Source: Mesorhizobium sp. AR07 (GTDB lineage Bacteria > Pseudomonadota > Alphaproteobacteria > Rhizobiales > Rhizobiaceae). From it: DNA of 64,000 nucleotides. The stretch covers positions 434,001-498,000 of the forward strand of contig NZ_CP080528.1 in the NCBI RefSeq assembly GCF_024746815.1, read 5' to 3'. Position numbers and translations under genes: made by a program. Positions within the stretch are counted from its first letter, which is position 1; each line of letters begins with the position of its first letter. The notes below the pieces were generated by a model that did no database searches, had not been told where the DNA came from, and saw only the letters and a program-made list of their open reading frames with translations. This document shows, in pieces, positions 34,449 to 45,837 of the stretch.

Positions 34449-35040
34449 TCATATCCTGCGGCCTTGAAGGTGTTCGATCCGTTCCTCAAGCGCTCTCATG
34501 GTCTCAACCAGCATGCCGAGAACCAGCCGAGCCGCCGCCGGCAAAGCGCTTGCCGGATCCTCCACATGGTCGACGAGCTTCGCGACATGGGGCGGGCCCT
34601 GGGCAGCCACCAGCCCGTATTCAGCGAGATGACCGCGCAGGGCGTTGATCACCTGCGTGCGCTGCCGAACCAGCAGATCGCGGACACTGAACACGACCGC
34701 CGCTGGGCTGGGCTTCTTCGGTCTTGACCGCCACAAAGCGCATTGTCGGCCGTTGCGCCGCATCGCAGATCGCCTCTGCGTCGGCGGCATCGTCGGCGCT
34801 TGACGAACGGTTTCACATAGGCCGGCGGGATCAGGCGGACGGTATGCCCAATTTGCCGATCTCGCGCGCCCAATGGTGCGCGCCACCACACGCCTCCATG
34901 ATGACCAGGCATGCCGGCTGCTTGGCAAAGAATTCCAGCACCTTATCGCGCCGCAGCTGCCTACGGAAAACAACTGCGCCATTTCCCAGAAAACCACTTG
35001 CGCAAAAGTGCTGCGTCAAGCCGCATGACCACCCCTCTTT
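34449..35040 (-). pseudogene. Decayed IS110-family transposase
   Basis: Pieces of one IS110 transposase appear in three minus-strand frames. Near 34840-34960 the pieces are KVLEFFAKQPACLVIMEACG, HHWAREIGKLG and HTVRLIPPAYVKPFVKR. Near 34450-34700 VRDLLVRQRTQVINALRGHL and AEYGLVA are followed by the start of the C-terminal domain. At least two frameshifts break it and the catalytic C-terminal half is missing. It separates the phosphonate island from the groESL region. No intact ends were identified. Confidence 0.75.
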
Positions 35041-35616
35041 GCAGACGCACACAACCCTGGAAGGAGGAAGCCGCGGGAGGACGAGCCCAGGCGTACTATG
35101 GCGAAGGTGCCTGCGTGTCGCCGATGAGGTCGCCCGCGGGACCGGTGTGGCCCATCATCCTCCTAGCGTGATTTGCAGCCAACCGGCCTGGGACCTGGCG
35201 GCCGTCTCTGGCTCTACGCCGCAAAATCGGGGCCGGGTCCGCCAGGTCTGCATCGAATGACGGAGGTCAGAGGTGGTCTCGGTGCTCGGCATTCATGATC
35301 CGACCGAGCGCCAGCGAGTGGTCGTCTGCGGCTCGAGGGCGGATCATGTCGCAGAACGAAATGTAGTGTCCCCCACGGTACTGGACCGGCCGACATCGAG
35401 GCCGAGGTCTCGGCATTCCTCGCGCGCCTGGGGCCGGAGCACCCTGACATCCGGGCGATCCTGTCAAATGCACGCTGTTTCTCGCAAAAGGCAGCCGGCA
35501 TCCTGGCTACTCCCCCCGATTATCCCCGATTTAAATCAAATCCCGCTGTGGATATTGACGATTGCGCGACCCTCACCTCGTAGACGGCTAATGCGGGCGG
35601 CTACTGAGAGGGTCAT
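35041..35616. other. Intergenic, probably decayed sequence
   Basis: No intact gene is supported. On the plus strand 35380-35583 is an open frame with protein-like composition (ADIEAEVSAFLARLGPEHPD, then IRAILSNARCFSQ) that ends at TAG but has no start, so it may be the tail of a lost gene. I could not identify it. Confidence 0.35.
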
Positions 35617-35808
35617 ATGACAAGCGATTTTTCCGCCGCCCGAGTGCATTTAGATCGAGCGTATCACTACCTTCGTGGCGATGACCCGATGAGCCGGAGG
35701 GGACGCGAAGCCTTGGACCTGTTAATTGAGGCGGTTGCCGCCGAAGAGTTCAAGCAACCACGCCAAAACGCGCAGGTGCTAACGTTTCCGATTGGGCGCC
35801 GCTTCTGA
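35617..35808 (+). CDS. Small conserved-looking protein, unknown function
   Basis: A 63-residue protein from ATG 35617 with GAGAGGGTC just upstream as a possible ribosome site. It has an amphipathic helical composition with HLDRAYHYLRGDDPMSRRG and AREALDLLIEAV-like segments and no membrane span. Such short proteins are common in rhizobial accessory DNA. I do not assign a function. Confidence 0.5.
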   Translation: MTSDFSAARVHLDRAYHYLRGDDPMSRRGREALDLLIEAVAAEEFKQPRQNAQVLTFPIGRRF

Positions 35809-35873
35809 GGCGATCTCCATGGCCGCCACGATGAACCATGGTCAGCTAGATAATCCTCCCAGAACGCAAAGAA

Positions 35874-35901
35874 GCCCGCCCCGGCATGAGCCGAGACGGG
35901 C
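35874..35901 (-). terminator. Candidate minus-strand intrinsic terminator
   Basis: A 12-bp stem (with two G-U pairs on the minus strand) and a four-base loop is followed on the minus strand by TTCTTTG. No clear minus-strand gene ends here, so it may belong to lost DNA. Confidence 0.45.
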
Positions 35902-36108
35902 AATAGAAATGGGAGTCCCAAGCGCGTCCACGAAACAGCGCCGGCAGGTGAAATTCAGCAGAATGTCCATCCTGGCGCAACGTCACGTTCCCGAACCGAA
36001 AAAATTGATCGATGCCGTGAAAAACTCGATTGCGATCCCTGTCTTCCTGTCTGGAGGCGTAACGGCGGTCGGATGAATGGCGCTTGTATTGGCTCATTGA
36101 CGAGAATT

Positions 36109-36780
36109 CTACAGATTGGCCTCCATCATGTTGGTGCCGGCACCGTTGGCGTGGTCAGCCGCACCAGTCGTCGCAGGCGTGGTGGCGGCCATGAGGAACT
36201 CGTCACAGGCTCCGCTCAGGCCGCGTAATCTCCCTACGTTCGAAGCGGAGCGCGGTCTTCAGGCGTGCGAAGAGCATCTCGACCTGCTTCGTTCGTTGCG
36301 CGACCGTCCGAACTCGGGCGGATCCGCTTTGACGGGCGTCTCGCGTGCCTCTTCGTGGACGCGCAACACGTCGCGCACCGGCGTCTTTGGATAGCAGCGG
36401 CGCTTGAGTTCACACCTCTGGCAGTCTCGTTGCTGGCCCGGGATCCGGTTTCCACCGCTGACACTGCGTGTGCGCGGGACCGCGAAGTTGCGACGATTCT
36501 GCCTTGCCGGCGGGAAAGATGAACTTGTTCTGGACCGCATCGAAGATGAAGTCCGCGCGGCTGAAGGTTACGTCATCACGCCGGCTCTTGTCCCACACCG
36601 GAATGTGCGGCGCGATGTTCTGACCGACGAGCCATCCGAGGAACTTGCCGGTGCCCTATCCGCGCGCTCTTCACCGAAAAAGCACACTGGGCGAACTGCC
36701 GTTCTGGCCCGTCCCCGATGTTTGAGCCGGTGGGACGAGCGACTGGCACCAAAGATGCGGAAGAGCTTTCTCCTTACGTA
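36109..36780 (-). pseudogene. Decayed IS1182-family transposase
   Basis: Minus-strand fragments in different frames match one transposase in order: VGQNIAPHIPVWDKSRR and DDVTFSRADFIFDAVQNK near 36500-36640, FIFPAGK, then RDCQRCELKRRCYPKTPVRD near 36360-36420, and a C-terminal SGACDEFLMAATTPA ending at TAG 36109. The N-terminal half is missing and several frameshifts are present. It lies immediately upstream of the groESL promoter. Confidence 0.65.
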
Positions 36781-36844
36781 AAGGGGGCGGCATTTCCGCG
36801 CCGATTCCAAAATCTTTTGCTCTTCGCCCGTCCCCTCTTCGTCT

Positions 36845-36873
36845 TGACTAGTGCCAGCCGACGGCCTATCTCA
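36845..36873 (+). promoter_or_regulatory. groESL sigma-70-type promoter
   Basis: TTGACT (36845-36850) and TATCTC (36868-36873) with a 17-base spacer, ten bases before the CIRCE element. The spacing and -35 are near consensus. Confidence 0.65.
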
Positions 36874-36882
36874 CCGCCATGT

Positions 36883-36909
36883 TAGCACTCACCTCTGGTG
36901 AGTGCTAAC
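36883..36909 (+). promoter_or_regulatory. CIRCE element (HrcA operator)
   Basis: TTAGCACTC-N9-GAGTGCTAA is a perfect CIRCE inverted repeat located just downstream of the promoter and 54 bases before groES. HrcA binds it and represses groESL until heat shock. Confidence 0.97.
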
Positions 36910-36962
36910 AACTCTCCGGCAACGGAGCACCGTTCAACATCCGAACCAGGGACATCCAAAAA

Positions 36963-37259
36963 ATGGCAAAGTCGAATTTCCGGCCGCTTCATGACCGCGT
37001 GGTCGTTCGTCGCGTCGAGTCCGAAGCGAAGAACGCCGGCGGGATCATCATCCCCGATACGGCGAAGGAAAAGCCGCAGGAAGGCGAGATCATCGCCATT
37101 GGCTCCGGCGCCCGCGACGAAGCCGGCAAGCTCGTCCCGCTGGACGTCAAGGCGGGCGACCGCATCCTGTTCGGCAAGTGGTCGGGCACCGAAGTCAAGC
37201 TCAATGGCGAAGACCTTCTGATCATGAAGGAAGCCGACATCATGGGCATCATCGGCTGA
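36963..37259 (+). CDS. groES: Co-chaperonin GroES
   Basis: A 98-residue co-chaperonin that caps GroEL. FRPLHDRVVVRRVESE begins the protein and the mobile loop EAKNAGGIIIPDTAKEKPQ is complete. CIRCE and a sigma-70 promoter lie upstream. Many rhizobia have several groESL copies, so this need not be the main one. Confidence 0.97.
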   Translation: MAKSNFRPLHDRVVVRRVESEAKNAGGIIIPDTAKEKPQEGEIIAIGSGARDEAGKLVPLDVKAGDRILFGKWSGTEVKLNGEDLLIMKEADIMGIIG

Positions 37260-37323
37260 CACGCCGCCGCCTTTCATCCGCACCATCCAATCTGAATTCG
37301 GGCGAAATGCCCAGGAGTAAAAA

Positions 37324-38979
<1,656 letters not shown>

Positions 38980-39004
38980 TCCAGCCATTGCCTCGCATTC
39001 ACGG

Positions 39005-39032
39005 AAAGGGCGGCAGCAATGCCGCCCTTTTT
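39005..39032 (+). terminator. groESL intrinsic terminator
   Basis: AAAGGGCGGC-AGCAAT-GCCGCCCTTT forms a perfect 10-bp stem followed by a short T-run. Confidence 0.9.
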
Positions 39033-39138
39033 CTTTGGGCGAACCTTTTTGACCACAGGGGGGCGGCGTCCCTCTAGAATGCGGAGGGGCAGGCCCGATC
39101 ACGGGCATCATACGGGGGCACTTTCATAGCGGACACCA

Positions 39139-39276
39139 ATGACTGAATTCATTCTGTTCGCCATAGGCGGCTTTCCTGCCCAAGCGGTGGACGCCGCGCT
39201 CGGCATGGCTTACGGCGCGGTCTCGTCGACGGTGCTGCTTTCGTTCGGCGTTCCGCCAGCACCCTATCACGCCTGA
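39139..39276 (+). pseudogene. N-terminal fragment of a TauE/SafE-family transporter
   Basis: A 45-codon frame ending at TGA encodes FPAQAVDAALGMAYGAVSST, then VLLSFGVPPA, typical of the first membrane helix of TauE/SafE sulfite exporters. The remaining seven or so helices are absent. Confidence 0.6.
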
Positions 39277-39285
39277 TCTGCGCGC

Positions 39286-39597
39286 ATGGCGATCAGCCAC
39301 AACTACAAGCCCATGCTCGACGAGACGGGATCACTTCTCCCCGATATCTCGTGCTCAATGCGCTCGGGGCGGCGGACGGCATGTCGGTCGGCACCATCGC
39401 GTGCATGCTGGCGCTGGAATCGAGCGCGGTGATACCTCTGGTCGGATGGAACAGGCTGGCCTGGTCATCCGCCAGCTCGGCTCCGCGACGAACGCCAGGT
39501 GCAGTTCACCTTTCCGTCGCCGGCCGGGCGCTGCTTGCCCAGTGCAACTCGGCTTGGCGACACGCTGATCGAGCTCTCGCGAATGAGCCTTGCTGAG
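39286..39597 (+). pseudogene. Frameshifted MarR/OhrR-type regulator
   Basis: Three frames together give a MarR-type winged-helix protein: NYKPMLDETG, then YLVLNALGAADGMSVGTIA and LALESSAVIPLV, then MEQAGLVIRQL, DERQVQFTF and VAGRALLAQC. At least three frameshifts are needed and the N-terminal helix is short. It directly follows the TauE/SafE fragment. Confidence 0.6.
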
Positions 39598-39644
39598 TTC
39601 AAAGCCTCACCCGGCAGATACTGGTGTTGCGCGACGCGTGCCGG

Positions 39645-41552
39645 TCACAATTCCTTTGCGTGCTCTTTTACTGCCAAATCGATCGCCTGGTTCAGAGGCA
39701 CCGCCTTGGAGAACAGGAAGCCCTGAGCGGTTCTGCAGCCAAGCTCGAGCAGAGTTTGCCGATCCGCCTCTGTTTCGACGCCCTCGGCCATGACGTCGAT
39801 CCCGAGCGTCCTGCCAAGATCGATGACCGTTTTGACAAGCAGCCGATCCTCTCGGGACTTGGCCAAGCCGCGAATGAAGCCTTGGTCTATTTTCACCTTG
39901 CGTATCCGGCTGTCCTTGAGCGATGCCAAGGTGGAAAAGCCGGTGCCGAAGTCATCGAGCGCGATGGAAATGCCGGCATGTGAAAGCCGTCCGAGCTTTT
40001 CATCCACCCTGTCCGGGTCCACCGGGGATTCTTCAGTAATCTCGATTTCGAACATCGTTGCAGGGAGATCTTTTGCCGCCAGACCATCCAGAACCATGTC
40101 GTCGATATCGCCGGCTTCCAGTTCGCGCGGTGATACATTCATCGCCACACGAAGATCACGACAGTCAGCTTTCACCATGCCGTCGATAAGTGCACAACAG
40201 TCGGCGAAGACCGTTTGGGTCAGCAGCTGAAGCATTCCGGTTTGGCGTGCGGCTGTGACGATTTCGGGTGGAGAGATAGAACCATGAATCGGATGGGACC
40301 ACCTTAGCAAGGCTTCAAAACCGACCACGGCCTCGGTGTCGAGTTTCACGATGGGCTGGAACCAGGGTGCCAAGCTTCTCGTCTTTACCGCTGAATGAAG
40401 GTCGCGTTCGATAGACTGGCGGCGTTGCAGTTCCCTGTCGAGGTCGGCATCGAACAGGCAAAACTCGTTCCTGCCACGACGCTTGGCTGTATAAAGGGCG
40501 ATGTCCGCCCGCAACAACATTTCTGTCAGTCCCGGGCTCTCCGCCAAGTATATTCCTATCGATGCCCCGACCCGGACGGACGCGACCTCAGGATAGGGGC
40601 GGGCAATTTTGGCTATGATATTGGAGGCGAGATCACTGGCAGAAAGCGAATCCACCAGTGAGGGAAAAAACAGCACGAATTCATCGCCGCCGATTCGGGC
40701 GAGCGTTGAGCCTTCCGGTGCTTCCTGCTCTATCCGGCGGGCGATCCTGACAAGCAGATCATCACCGGTCCTGTGACCGTACGTATCGTTGACGGATTTG
40801 AACCCGTCTAGATCAATCAGCATTGCAACGAAGGGGCCGTCTGCAGTCTCGAACCGACCGATAGCGTGTTCGAGGCCACGCCTGTTGAGAAGGGCCGTCA
40901 GGTGGTCCTGCCTGGAATTGGCCTCCATTTCGGCCGCAAGCCGCTCGGCCTCATGCCTCAGGCGGCTCGCTTCGCGGAAGCGCGCTTGTCCAACAAACGC
41001 GGCTCGAACCAGGCCGCCCAGGAAGAGCAGAACGGCGAAAGAAAGAACGTACCCTTCAAAGTTGCCTTTCGCCAGCAAGCACCCCGCTGTGATGAGGAGC
41101 GGGGGTGTGATGAAGTTGGTCGCTGCCGCAGCGTATGAACTGCCGTATGTAACAGCACCAGCTGAGATGCCTGCCAGAATAATCAGATGCAGCGGTGCGT
41201 GAGGTGTCGTGTATCCAACCGTAAGGACGGCAAGAAAGGACCAGGCAAACCCTGCCAGAAGAGCAAGGATGCCAAACCAGCGAAGCCGCGGCGAAATCCC
41301 TGTCAGATCGTCCTGGTGTCCCGTTTGCTTTAGCTGATAACGGGCGAGTGCAAGGCGGCCGACATTTATCGCATTGATGACCAGGAACCAGATCGCGGCG
41401 CCAAAGCCGCCGCCAGAAAGGGCCTGCACCGTCAAAATAAGGCTTGAGAGGACGGTGCTGATCGGCATTGACACGAAGAGACCAGCCCTCAGGTCAGCAA
41501 GCTGATCCTGACGGATTTTGGCCTCCAGCGTGTCTTCTTTCTTCAGGTCCAT
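39645..41552 (-). CDS. Membrane GGDEF-EAL cyclic-di-GMP protein
   Basis: A 635-residue protein with five or six N-terminal membrane segments (about 28-190), an intact GGDEF motif near 288-292 and an EAL domain from about 385 with GFEALLRW, DDFGTG and EGVET motifs. Both domains look catalytically complete, so it may make and/or degrade cyclic-di-GMP. The RxxD inhibitory site expected five residues before GGDEF is absent (STLARI instead). No extra sensory domain was recognised beyond the membrane part. It is a single gene. Confidence 0.93.
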   Translation of the reverse strand: MDLKKEDTLEAKIRQDQLADLRAGLFVSMPISTVLSSLILTVQALSGGGFGAAIWFLVINAINVGRLALARYQLKQTGHQDDLTGISPRLRWFGILALLAGFAWSFLAVLTVGYTTPHAPLHLIILAGISAGAVTYGSSYAAAATNFITPPLLITAGCLLAKGNFEGYVLSFAVLLFLGGLVRAAFVGQARFREASRLRHEAERLAAEMEANSRQDHLTALLNRRGLEHAIGRFETADGPFVAMLIDLDGFKSVNDTYGHRTGDDLLVRIARRIEQEAPEGSTLARIGGDEFVLFFPSLVDSLSASDLASNIIAKIARPYPEVASVRVGASIGIYLAESPGLTEMLLRADIALYTAKRRGRNEFCLFDADLDRELQRRQSIERDLHSAVKTRSLAPWFQPIVKLDTEAVVGFEALLRWSHPIHGSISPPEIVTAARQTGMLQLLTQTVFADCCALIDGMVKADCRDLRVAMNVSPRELEAGDIDDMVLDGLAAKDLPATMFEIEITEESPVDPDRVDEKLGRLSHAGISIALDDFGTGFSTLASLKDSRIRKVKIDQGFIRGLAKSREDRLLVKTVIDLGRTLGIDVMAEGVETEADRQTLLELGCRTAQGFLFSKAVPLNQAIDLAVKEHAKEL

Positions 41553-41789
41553 GGACTGCTAGCTTGCTTCCCAGGCTTCTTCGCAGCGCAAGCCTATGCA
41601 AGCCCACTGAAGGACGGGTTAACTAATAAGCGTGGTAGCTGGTGCGGCGGCTCGTATGCCTCCTCTTAACATTGCCGGCTGATCATTGAGGTCTTGCCCG
41701 CGCCGCGCGTGATCCGCATCATTCCGAGCATTCGCAACGACACATGGACGCAGCATTGCTAACGGCAGGAGTCGAGACCGTCTGTGATT

Positions 41790-42971
41790 TCATCGCCTAA
41801 GCATGGCCGAAATGCCATGGCGGACAAAGGGAAGATATTGGGCAAAGCGAAGCCCCGCATGTCTTGCAAGCCGTGCCGCCGGGTGCTCGCCTGAGTAGAG
41901 TCCGACGAGGATGTTCGTAGCATGATAGAGCGGTGCCGCCGACCGGCGCAGGCAGCTTTCGTATCTGTGGAGCATGTCGGGATCGGCAATGTCGCGCCGG
42001 TCGCGACATACTGTCAGGATTCTATGGGCGAGTTGCTTCTGGCCACTGAGGGCGATGTTAAAGCCATGCGCGGTCACCGGGTGCATGCCAATGGCGGCGT
42101 CGCCGATGAGTGCGGCGCTCGGTGCCCAGAACTTGTGCGCCCACGTCGTGACCAGCGGATAGCTATGGCGGGTGCTTGCCAAGGTCATTTCTCCGAGGCG
42201 CCCTCGACACCGGTTCGTCAATTCCATCAGGAACAAATCGTCGTCGAAAGCAAGCAGTCTATCGGCCTCGTTTAACGGCAAAGTGAGTAGCAGCGACGAC
42301 ACGCCTTCCATGAGCGGCAACATCGCTATCGTCTGATGGTGATCGAACCATTCGACTGCGATCTGCTGATGGACGCGCTCGTGCCTTACCCGGCAAATCA
42401 GCATCGCCTTGCCGAGCCGATTGATGTCGGCGCCGATGCCGAGCAGGTCGCGCGTGGCGGAAAAACGCGAGTCCGCTGCAACGAGAAGCCGAGCGGTCAA
42501 TTGCCTGCCATCGGAGAGCGTTATGACTGCTCCTTTGTGGCTGTTTGTTGCACCGACGACCGAGTGGCCGCATATCAGCCGGGCATGATCCTGCAACCGG
42601 ATGATCTTGAACAGGGCATCGCGGATGCCACAATTTGGGACCAGAAACCCGAGTGGTTCCCCAGATCCCCTGGGAGGATCGAAACACAGCGCGAAAGGGC
42701 TCGATCCGTTGAGCACGCGCGCGCCTTGCAGTGGTGATTTGTGCGAAGCGGGGATGGCATCCCAGGCGCCGAGCTCGCGAAGGATTCTAATCGAGGCGTA
42801 GGTCAGCGCGATCTCGCGACCGTCGAAAGCTGGATTCGCCAGCCGTTCCAAGGACTGCTGTTCAACAACTGCCACCTTCAGATCGCTCTGCCCCAGCGAC
42901 GCGGCGAAGGAAAGACCGACCGGCCCGCCTCCGACGATAACGATGTCGAAACTCTCGTTGGAGCCGGCCAT
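41790..42971 (-). CDS. ubiM: UbiH/Coq6-family FAD hydroxylase, UbiM-like
   Basis: A 393-residue flavin monooxygenase of ubiquinone synthesis. The FAD GGGPVG motif lies near residues 14-19, FDGREIALTYASIRIL near 49-64 matches UbiM-type enzymes, and GDAAIGMHPVTAHG near 291-304 is the second FAD motif. UbiM adds ring hydroxyls using oxygen. The start overlaps the stop of the upstream small gene (TGATG). The exact ring position it hydroxylates cannot be told from sequence. Confidence 0.8.
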   Translation of the reverse strand: MAGSNESFDIVIVGGGPVGLSFAASLGQSDLKVAVVEQQSLERLANPAFDGREIALTYASIRILRELGAWDAIPASHKSPLQGARVLNGSSPFALCFDPPRGSGEPLGFLVPNCGIRDALFKIIRLQDHARLICGHSVVGATNSHKGAVITLSDGRQLTARLLVAADSRFSATRDLLGIGADINRLGKAMLICRVRHERVHQQIAVEWFDHHQTIAMLPLMEGVSSLLLTLPLNEADRLLAFDDDLFLMELTNRCRGRLGEMTLASTRHSYPLVTTWAHKFWAPSAALIGDAAIGMHPVTAHGFNIALSGQKQLAHRILTVCRDRRDIADPDMLHRYESCLRRSAAPLYHATNILVGLYSGEHPAARLARHAGLRFAQYLPFVRHGISAMLRR

Positions 42972-43303
42972 CAGGGTGCCGCCATCGCGTCGGCTATCTG
43001 CGTGAGATGCCGATGGAGTTGAGCCGCAAACTGTGGACGGATGGCGCGGGGTTCCAGTGCCCGCCGCGTCGCCTCAAGCCACTGTGCATGAACGTCCGCA
43101 TAAATCGGCAACGAAGGATGCAGTCTTATCAAACACGGACGCAGCTGATCGCACCAGTCTTTGGGTCCGCCCAGCCAGCGCCATGCCCCCCTGTTGGCAG
43201 GGCCGGTCTCAATCCGGTCGTGGCACTCGAAAACCAGGGCACGGATCGCTGGACCGCGCCCGAGATGAGGGAAAATGCTATCCGAGACGTTTCTTGGCTG
43301 CAT
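42971..43303 (-). CDS. Protein of unknown function coupled to ubiM
   Basis: A 110-residue frame ending at TGA that overlaps the ubiM start, so it is likely co-translated. It is rich in Arg, His, Trp and Cys with no membrane span or signal peptide. The ATG at 43303 has no clear Shine-Dalgarno. No family recognised; it may be a decayed upstream gene rather than an active one. Confidence 0.4.
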   Translation of the reverse strand: MQPRNVSDSIFPHLGRGPAIRALVFECHDRIETGPANRGAWRWLGGPKDWCDQLRPCLIRLHPSLPIYADVHAQWLEATRRALEPRAIRPQFAAQLHRHLTQIADAMAAP

Positions 43304-43359
43304 CTTGTCGGCATTCTTGAGTTGATAAGAGGGCTATCCATGCGGCGACAGCGCCGAAT

Positions 43360-45258
43360 TCAGCTTTCCAGCAGCCACACTTGCATCGAGCCTTTCGCCC
43401 GATTGTTCCAAAGAAAGTATGGCAGGGCGATTAGCCTGCAGTCGGAAACGACGGGCGGCGCATTCCTGTACAGGCTGTCTCCCCAGCCTTGGTCTACGAC
43501 GCGCTTCGCGGGGGCGGTGAGCGTGACCACGCCATCGAAGAGATCGCCCCGCTCCTCCGTTTCGATCCAGGCGTCTCGCGGCAATTTGATCTGCTGCACT
43601 CGCCCCCCGGGGTTGTCTACGTGTTCGACGCAATAGACCAACGGTCCGCGCTTGAGCGCCACCCGGCCGACGTCCTGACTGGCCTTGGGATGAGCATAGA
43701 TGCGCTCGGGAGGCATCGGCAGCTCGAGGGTGATCGTGTCTCCGGCATTCCATAGCCGCGAGATCGAAAGATAGCCATTCCTGGTGCATGCCTCCACGTC
43801 GATCGGATGTCCCTCGACCGAGGCTTCGGCTTCGTGCGCCCATCCGGGAATGCGAAGCTTCACGGCGAACTCGGCCGGGGCGTCAGGGCTGACCTCGATC
43901 CTGATCGAGCCGAACCATGGATAGGCGCTGGTTTCCCGCAGGAACACATTTCCCGTAGCAAGCCGGATGTTCGTCGAAATGCCGCCATAGAGATGGAAGG
44001 CGATTGCGTCTTCGCTGGCCGACACGAAATAGCCTCCGACCGAAGCGATGAGACGCGACGAATTCATCGTGCAGCATGGGCATGTGTGCCAGGCCCATCG
44101 GCTGTGTCGCCCATCGCTGTCCAGCGGATTGGAGTAAAAATAGTGCTCGCCATCGCGCGACAGGCCGGTCAGCGCGCCGTTGAACAACGCCTGTTCCATT
44201 ACGTCGGCATAGCGGCCGTCGAGATCGAGATGCAGCATCCGATGCGCCCAGAAGATCAGCGCCACCGAGGCGCAGGTCTCCGCATAGGCCGTATCGTTCG
44301 GCAGGTCGTGGTCTTCAGTAAAGCCTTCATTCGCGGCAGCCGAACCCAAGCCGGAGGTGATGTAGATCTTCGAGGTCATGACGTCGGCCCAGAGCTCCTC
44401 GCATGCTTTCTTGAGGCCGTCGTCGTTCAGTTCCGCCGCGAGGTCGGCCATTGCGGAAAACATGTACATCGCCCGAACGGCATGGCCGACCACCTTGGTC
44501 TGCTCGCGCACTGGCCTGTGCGATTGGTTGTACTCATACCTCTTCGCCCAGAACTCACTAGGGTTCTCCCCGCGCGCGACCGCTTCCTGATCGAAGTAGT
44601 GCGGCTGGCGGCCGCGCTCGTTGATGAAATAGGCCGCGAGTTCGAGATGCTTTCTCGCTCCCGTCAAGCGATAGAGCTTAACGAGGGCAAGCTCGATCTC
44701 CTGATGGCCGCAATAGCCGTGCTTCTGGCCGGGGTTCGGACCGAACGTCTTGCGCACATGGTCGACATAGCGCTCAAGGATGTCAAGGAGCCGGCGCCGG
44801 CCCGTCGCGAGGAAGTAGGCGATGCCGCCCTCGAGCAGATGTCCCAGATTGTAGAGTTCGTGATAGTCGCGCAGGTTGGTCCAGCGCTTGTCCGGCTCGC
44901 GCTGCAGGTGCCAGCAGTTCAGATAACCGTCGGCAGCCTGTGCATTTTCGAGATCGTCGACGATCTTTTCGATCCTGGCCTCGATGTCGGCGTCGGGCCT
45001 GTGTGACAGCGCATAGGATGCCGCCTCGATCCACTTGCCGGCGTCGGAATCCCAGAACACCTGCACGAAATTGTGCTGGTTGGGCGCGGAGCTCAGCGGC
45101 GGCGGGTTCGGCAATGTCAGGGACTGCAGGATACCGTGCTTGCCAAGCTGGACGTGCTGGGTGGGGATGGTCCGTGTCAGCACAGTCTCAAGCCGCTCGC
45201 GCCAGAATTGCCCCTCCAGCGCGACATCGACGAACTGAACCGGCTTGAACTCGTTCAT
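43360..45258 (-). CDS. Glycoside hydrolase family 127 (beta-L-arabinofuranosidase-like)
   Basis: A 632-residue GH127 enzyme. The zinc-thiolate site typical of the family is present: AETC (Glu and Cys near 327 and 329) and HTCPCCTMNSSR (Cys 393-396), the latter holding the Cys nucleophile. It would release beta-L-arabinofuranose from plant-derived glycans or hydroxyproline-linked sugars. No signal peptide is visible, so it probably acts on imported oligosaccharides in the cytoplasm. It overlaps the LacI remnant by ATGA; no sugar transporter remains beside it. Confidence 0.92.
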   Translation of the reverse strand: MNEFKPVQFVDVALEGQFWRERLETVLTRTIPTQHVQLGKHGILQSLTLPNPPPLSSAPNQHNFVQVFWDSDAGKWIEAASYALSHRPDADIEARIEKIVDDLENAQAADGYLNCWHLQREPDKRWTNLRDYHELYNLGHLLEGGIAYFLATGRRRLLDILERYVDHVRKTFGPNPGQKHGYCGHQEIELALVKLYRLTGARKHLELAAYFINERGRQPHYFDQEAVARGENPSEFWAKRYEYNQSHRPVREQTKVVGHAVRAMYMFSAMADLAAELNDDGLKKACEELWADVMTSKIYITSGLGSAAANEGFTEDHDLPNDTAYAETCASVALIFWAHRMLHLDLDGRYADVMEQALFNGALTGLSRDGEHYFYSNPLDSDGRHSRWAWHTCPCCTMNSSRLIASVGGYFVSASEDAIAFHLYGGISTNIRLATGNVFLRETSAYPWFGSIRIEVSPDAPAEFAVKLRIPGWAHEAEASVEGHPIDVEACTRNGYLSISRLWNAGDTITLELPMPPERIYAHPKASQDVGRVALKRGPLVYCVEHVDNPGGRVQQIKLPRDAWIETEERGDLFDGVVTLTAPAKRVVDQGWGDSLYRNAPPVVSDCRLIALPYFLWNNRAKGSMQVWLLES

Positions 45259-45737
45259 TGGAACGCATCCGTTCCTGCAATGAAGTGCATTGGCGTGCTC
45301 ACGGCTTCGACGATGCCCGCACGACCACTGAACACGGTCGACGCCTGACGCCGCTCGGCGATCATCTCCAGCACGCTGTCACCAGCGTCGCGTCCGAGCG
45401 CGTTCAGGTTCTCATCGAGGCTGGCCTGCCGCGGCCGCGTCGCAAGCACCATCCCGTCCCAGTTGTTAAATCCGACGATGGCTACGTCGGCAGGTACTGC
45501 CAGGCCAATCTCGCGCAGCGTGTCGCACGCGCCGCCGGCGATCTGATCGTTGCCGCAGAAGATCGCGTTCGGCGTTTGCGGTCCCGAGAACAATCTGGCC
45601 GCCGTGTCGCGCCCCAACGCCTCGGCTGACTTTTGGCTTTGGCCGTTCTTCGTGTCGGTCTTGATCCAGACCGGTCGCCGAGGTGTTCGGCGGCGCGATC
45701 CATTGAAGGAGCCGACCACTACCATGAAAAAACCCAA
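45255..45737 (-). pseudogene. LacI-family regulator lacking its DNA-binding half
   Basis: The last about 130 residues match the C-terminal half of LacI/GalR regulators: PQTPNAIFCGNDQIAGGACD, VPADVAIVGFNNWDG and a RQASLDENLNALGRDA segment. The HTH and first half of the sugar-binding domain are missing and the N-terminal about 28 residues are unrelated sequence. The stop overlaps the GH127 start, the layout of a lost regulator-enzyme operon. It cannot bind DNA as it stands. Confidence 0.8.
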
Positions 45738-45784
45738 AAACCGCCAAGACGCTGATGGTGACGACTAAACTGTCCGTTAGACAT
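45719..45784 (-). other. Short start region below an FNR box, coding frame broken
   Basis: ATG 45784 has a good AAGGGAG ribosome site and lies 54 bases downstream of the FNR-like box at 45838-45851. The frame stops after 21 codons. The two other frames read hydrophobic stretches (LVVTISVLAVFGFF, then MVVVGSF) around a T6 run near 45725-45732, suggesting a small membrane protein gene broken by indels and then joined to the LacI remnant. Confidence 0.35.
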
Positions 45785-45837
45785 GCGTTCTCCCTTGAAA
45801 GGCTGGTCGACGAAACCACGCCGATGAGGAGATAACC

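Noticed and set aside
35846..36097. 83-codon minus-strand frame
   Set aside because: It runs through a terminator-like hairpin and has no ribosome site or family features.
43807..45006. 399-codon plus-strand frame
   Set aside because: Antisense to the GH127 gene, which carries the complete zinc-thiolate motif.
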